This document shows, piece after piece, positions 61,186-64,000 of a stretch of DNA of 64,000 bases. A model generated the notes under the pieces. The model saw only the letters and a list, made by a program, of their open reading frames with translations. It did no database searches and was not told the origin of the DNA. Position 1 is the stretch's first letter. Every line of letters starts with the position of its first letter. The translations under genes were made by a program, and so were the position numbers. Source of the stretch: Apium graveolens (Eukaryota > Streptophyta > Magnoliopsida > Apiales > Apiaceae); contig NC_133653.1 of assembly GCF_009905375.1 (NCBI RefSeq), forward strand, positions 81,232,911 to 81,296,910, written 5' to 3'.

Positions 61186-62275
61186 ACCTGGCGAAAATTA
61201 TAATCAAATAGCTTTCCCAACTTATTTTCAATTCTCTTTTTTTTTACCTTATAAGACTTTTAAAAGCCCATCCAAGTATATATACACGTATGTATTAGGG
61301 TTTTAATAAGGGTAGAAGATTGAAAACCATTCTGGAGAGAAGAGAGAGAAACATCTTGAGAAGGAGATTGGAAGAAGGAGTGAAGGGATTCATCCAGATT
61401 CCAAAGGAACTTTAAAGTTGTATTCTTTGTGCATCAATTCTTAAACTCATGGTTTGTGTTCTTAATATATATTTTATTTATCTTATCATGAGTAGCTAAT
61501 TCCTTTATCCAAGAGTTGGGTAGTATTCAATTGGCTTAATATGTTTGTATGATTATATTGTGATTTTCTTATTATTGTTAATCTGTCATTGAGCATTTTA
61601 TATAGTTGGAGGAGTAGCAAACTTCTAACTGAATTTTTAGGAGTTATAACAAATCGGGAGAGGAGTTGTAATTCTAGTACATGATATGATAGGCAAAATT
61701 TAAGTATTAGATCGGGAGATTAATATGCGAATTGTGAGACTAAAAATCATCGATTCTTAACAGTTTATAATTGTACTTTGAATGACCATGGGAGTGGCGT
61801 TCAATGGATATTGTAGGCACTATAATCTACCTTGAGAGAGGATTTTATAAACATTAGAAGGATTGTTTTTAACAAAACAAGAACACAAATTAGACATTCA
61901 TGATAGCCATTGAAGAACCCTGATTCTTGGATTGTTTTCTCTCATAGTTATTCTATAGTATTATCTATTTATTAGATTAATTAGTTGACAATTACACACA
62001 CCCACAAATTATTCTCCACACTTCTGAATTGTGAGAAATAGGAGACATGAGATTGGTATTGATATTAGCCCTTCCTTGTAAACTATACAAAACTTCACAA
62101 CAACAAATTAGCGCCGCTGTCGGGGAAGGCAGCAGTATTGATTTTGAGTTAATTGTTTCTTGTAGTTTGGATTTTATCTCTGTATATAGTTTTTTTCCTT
62201 CTTTTTGTTTTTCTTTTGTGTGTCTACAGGTTTCTTTGAGGTAGACAAAGTAAAGATTTGAGTTGAGGACACGGC

Positions 62276-62892
62276 ATGGTTAACAATTTTGGCTGGGATA
62301 TCGCTCAAAATTTAGCAATCAAGAACGATATCAAAATTATAATTCTTTTCAGGATTTTAATGTGTATCAGGTGAACTTGTTCGATTGTTACAACTCATAT
62401 TATGCTCCATATCCTCCTAGCATAGATTTTTCATATTCTTTTGATAATCAATACCATGATGATTCATATGTATGCAATGGTGTTGATGAGAGTTTGAGTC
62501 ATTATAATCCTTCTTTACTTTCTTTGGGACTTCTTAAACACTTTAATGACTCAAATTTTGAGATTGTTAATAAAGGTGATATTCCATGTGAAGTAGAATT
62601 AATAGGTTGGTACGAGGAGAATGCTAAAAGGAATAGTTTTATTAAGGAAGTTCAGCTTGTGATGAATGATGGTTGTCTTCAAGTTCCTCCTTGTGTCAAT
62701 TTTCCAATGATCCATGATTCTTATTTAGAAATTGATGATAATTTTGTGTCTGATGAGTCTACTTATTTAGTTAATGATAGTCCCATGTGTGATAACGATA
62801 ATTTGGATGCAATTGAAATTCTACCGAATTTAGAGAATGTTGTCGAGCTTAATAAATTGGTAGACGAGATAAAAATTGATGAGTGTTCATAA
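62276..62892 (+). pseudogene. Acidic ORF of the gypsy-like non-autonomous element
   Basis: ATG at 62276 gives VNNFGWDIAQNLA. A +1 shift near 62315 leads into QERYQNYNSFQDFN and then a frame open to TAA at 62890-62892, after which similar composition continues past the stop to about 63080 (PIWEEFMSHTYDDYPDDF). It is rich in Asp, Asn, Glu and Tyr, with no zinc knuckle or catalytic motif. Similar acidic tracts occur in large non-autonomous gypsy elements. The protein family is not recognised. Confidence 0.4.
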
Positions 62893-63650
62893 AAAAATGA
62901 GGAGAGATTTAAGATTGATGAAATTGAAAGTCGTGCTTATGAATATAAAGATCCAATTTGGGAGGAGTTTATGAGTCATACTTATGATGATTATCCTGAC
63001 GACTTTTCTAGCTACTTTGTTTTTTCTAAGTCTCTTGAGAAAATGTGGGTCATAAAAAGTTTCTTATATTTGTATGGATCTAAGATATATTTGCACATCA
63101 CAATTCTAATACTGATTTGAAGATATGTTCATTTATTTCCTTTTTCACCACATTGATAATGTTGGTTCTATATACACGTCAAGCTAATGACATTGAAGAA
63201 GCACTGCTTGGGAGGCAACCCAATTTTATAATATTTGTTTTTTAATACCACATGTTGCCTTGATGTTTTTGTTTGAAGTGATTCAGGTTATAAGAATGAT
63301 TTTGAATAAGAATGAAGGGTTTAGCATGATCATGCAGTGGATTGACATGCTCGTGATTCACATGCTCATTCAGCATAACTACATCAACAAAACAAGCGCT
63401 ACGATAGCATTGACTCAATCAAGCTTGTTATGGATCATGAAACTTCAAGCAGCATAGGGGATTACTTCTTTCATTCTTTTATATTATAGATTATTAGTTT
63501 ATTGTGGCATAAAGACATTGACTCATTTAAGTGCGAGGATGTGTTTTTAGTAAATGTGTTAAACATGTTAAAAAAAGGCATATAGATTGCATTGTATCAT
63601 ATAGTTACATATATATTAGTCGTATTATATTGTATATCATATCATGATCT

Positions 63651-64000
63651 TGTTAGTGTAGGTGCCCTAGAGGCAATACATTATTCTTTTATAATCTTTA
63701 TGTCAGTTGATCATTCAATAAATGTATTTATTATGACCTTAATTACTGCGATATTTTGTTAGCATAATAAATGTCCTTAGAATCATGATACAAATTGTAT
63801 AGTTTAAGTACATGACTTGAACTTGAGATTATATAATATATCATATTCTTAAAGGTCCCTAGTCGAGTATTATTATATAGGACAATAATAATACATAGAT
63901 AGACTAGTATGTTGTTTGACAAGATAACCACATCTCATTGGTTATAAGTATGGGGATACTAAAGTCAATACATAGGTACATGTGAGAGTACATGGTACTG
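63651..64000 (+). mobile_element. Start of a copia-type LTR, cut by the window end
   Basis: TGTTAGTGTAGGTGCCCTAGAGGCAATA-like start (63651 onward), followed by repeated GATCATTCAATAAATG-type sequence and GGTACATGTGAGAGTACATG at the window end. The TGCCCTAGAGGCAATA opening is familiar from long copia (SIRE-like) LTRs in plants. No second LTR or internal domain is in view. Confidence 0.5.

Larger units (their letters stand above)
60830..63650 (+). mobile_element. Non-autonomous gypsy-like element with Athila-type primer site
   Basis: A probable LTR (about 60860-62103) contains a TATA-like AGTATATATAC near 61275 and repeated TCAGGGCCTGA dyads. It is followed by TTAGCGCCGCTGTCGGGGA (62108), a variant of the TGGCGCCGTTGTCGGGGA primer site of Athila/Tat gypsy elements. 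The interior holds an acidic frame (62276-62892) and, near 63208, CTTGGGAGGCAACCCAA, a motif frequent near the 3' part of such elements. No protease, reverse transcriptase or integrase words were found and the 3' LTR was not delimited, so the edges are approximate. Confidence 0.5.

Overview
The window is plant nuclear DNA from an AT-rich eudicot genome. The reasons are GT-AG introns, a germin-like gene, and copia, gypsy, CACTA and hAT elements. The repeat types would fit an asterid, perhaps Apiaceae, but the sequence alone does not settle the species. No rRNA, intact tRNA gene, CRISPR array or bacterial-style operon was seen. Only one gene looks intact, a two-exon germin-like protein gene at 7667-8459 (+). 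Almost everything else is transposable-element DNA in a nest that can be largely resolved from terminal repeats and target-site duplications (TSDs).

Left flank (1-7660): three copies of a ~450 bp repeat (1-474, 4954-5414, 6453-6898). The first two are separated by a decayed CACTA-like element carrying only a Transposase_24-type gene. Then comes the germin-like gene, with a TATA box at 7582. An 8.6 kb hAT element (8814-17438) lies ~350 bp downstream of it. The hAT ends in TAGACCTGGCAA/TTGCCAGGTCTA and is flanked by an 8-bp TSD (CATTTTAG/CTTTTTAG). It carries a BED/hAT transposase with one nonsense codon. It also carries host-gene pieces: two exons of a glycosyl hydrolase family 9 endoglucanase joined to the C-terminus of an INDETERMINATE-DOMAIN (IDD) type protein.

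Middle (17965-60488): a tandem array of a short LTR element (three LTRs, two internal regions). Its third LTR is split by a 39.9 kb CACTA element (20537-60462) with 28-bp inverted ends and a TTT TSD. The CACTA genes run on the minus strand: a TNP2-type transposase pseudogene (41213-37892), then a Transposase_24-type second gene (37578-21233). The second gene is split by a 12.9 kb Ty3/gypsy element (21571-34460, TSD TGTGA, 4.1 kb LTRs). The CACTA leader is split by a 15.0 kb Ty1/copia element (44033-59002, minus strand, TSD CAAAG, 592 bp LTRs), whose pol gene holds a 1,668 bp solo LTR (52549-54216, TSD GTAAA). At its 5' end the CACTA carries a rearranged fragment of a GUN1-like pentatricopeptide repeat (PPR) gene.

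Right flank (60489-64000): an orphan copy of the germin-like gene's 3' flank (60578-60795), which suggests a germin cluster broken up by insertions. It is followed by a non-autonomous gypsy-like element with an Athila-type primer site (62108), and by the start of another copia-type LTR that runs off the window.

Inferred order: germin-region duplication and short-LTR array; CACTA insertion; gypsy and copia insertions into the CACTA; solo LTR inside the copia. The hAT insertion is independent of this series. The most interesting content is host-exon capture by two unrelated DNA transposon superfamilies in one locus, and a very long extra reading frame downstream of pol in the copia element.
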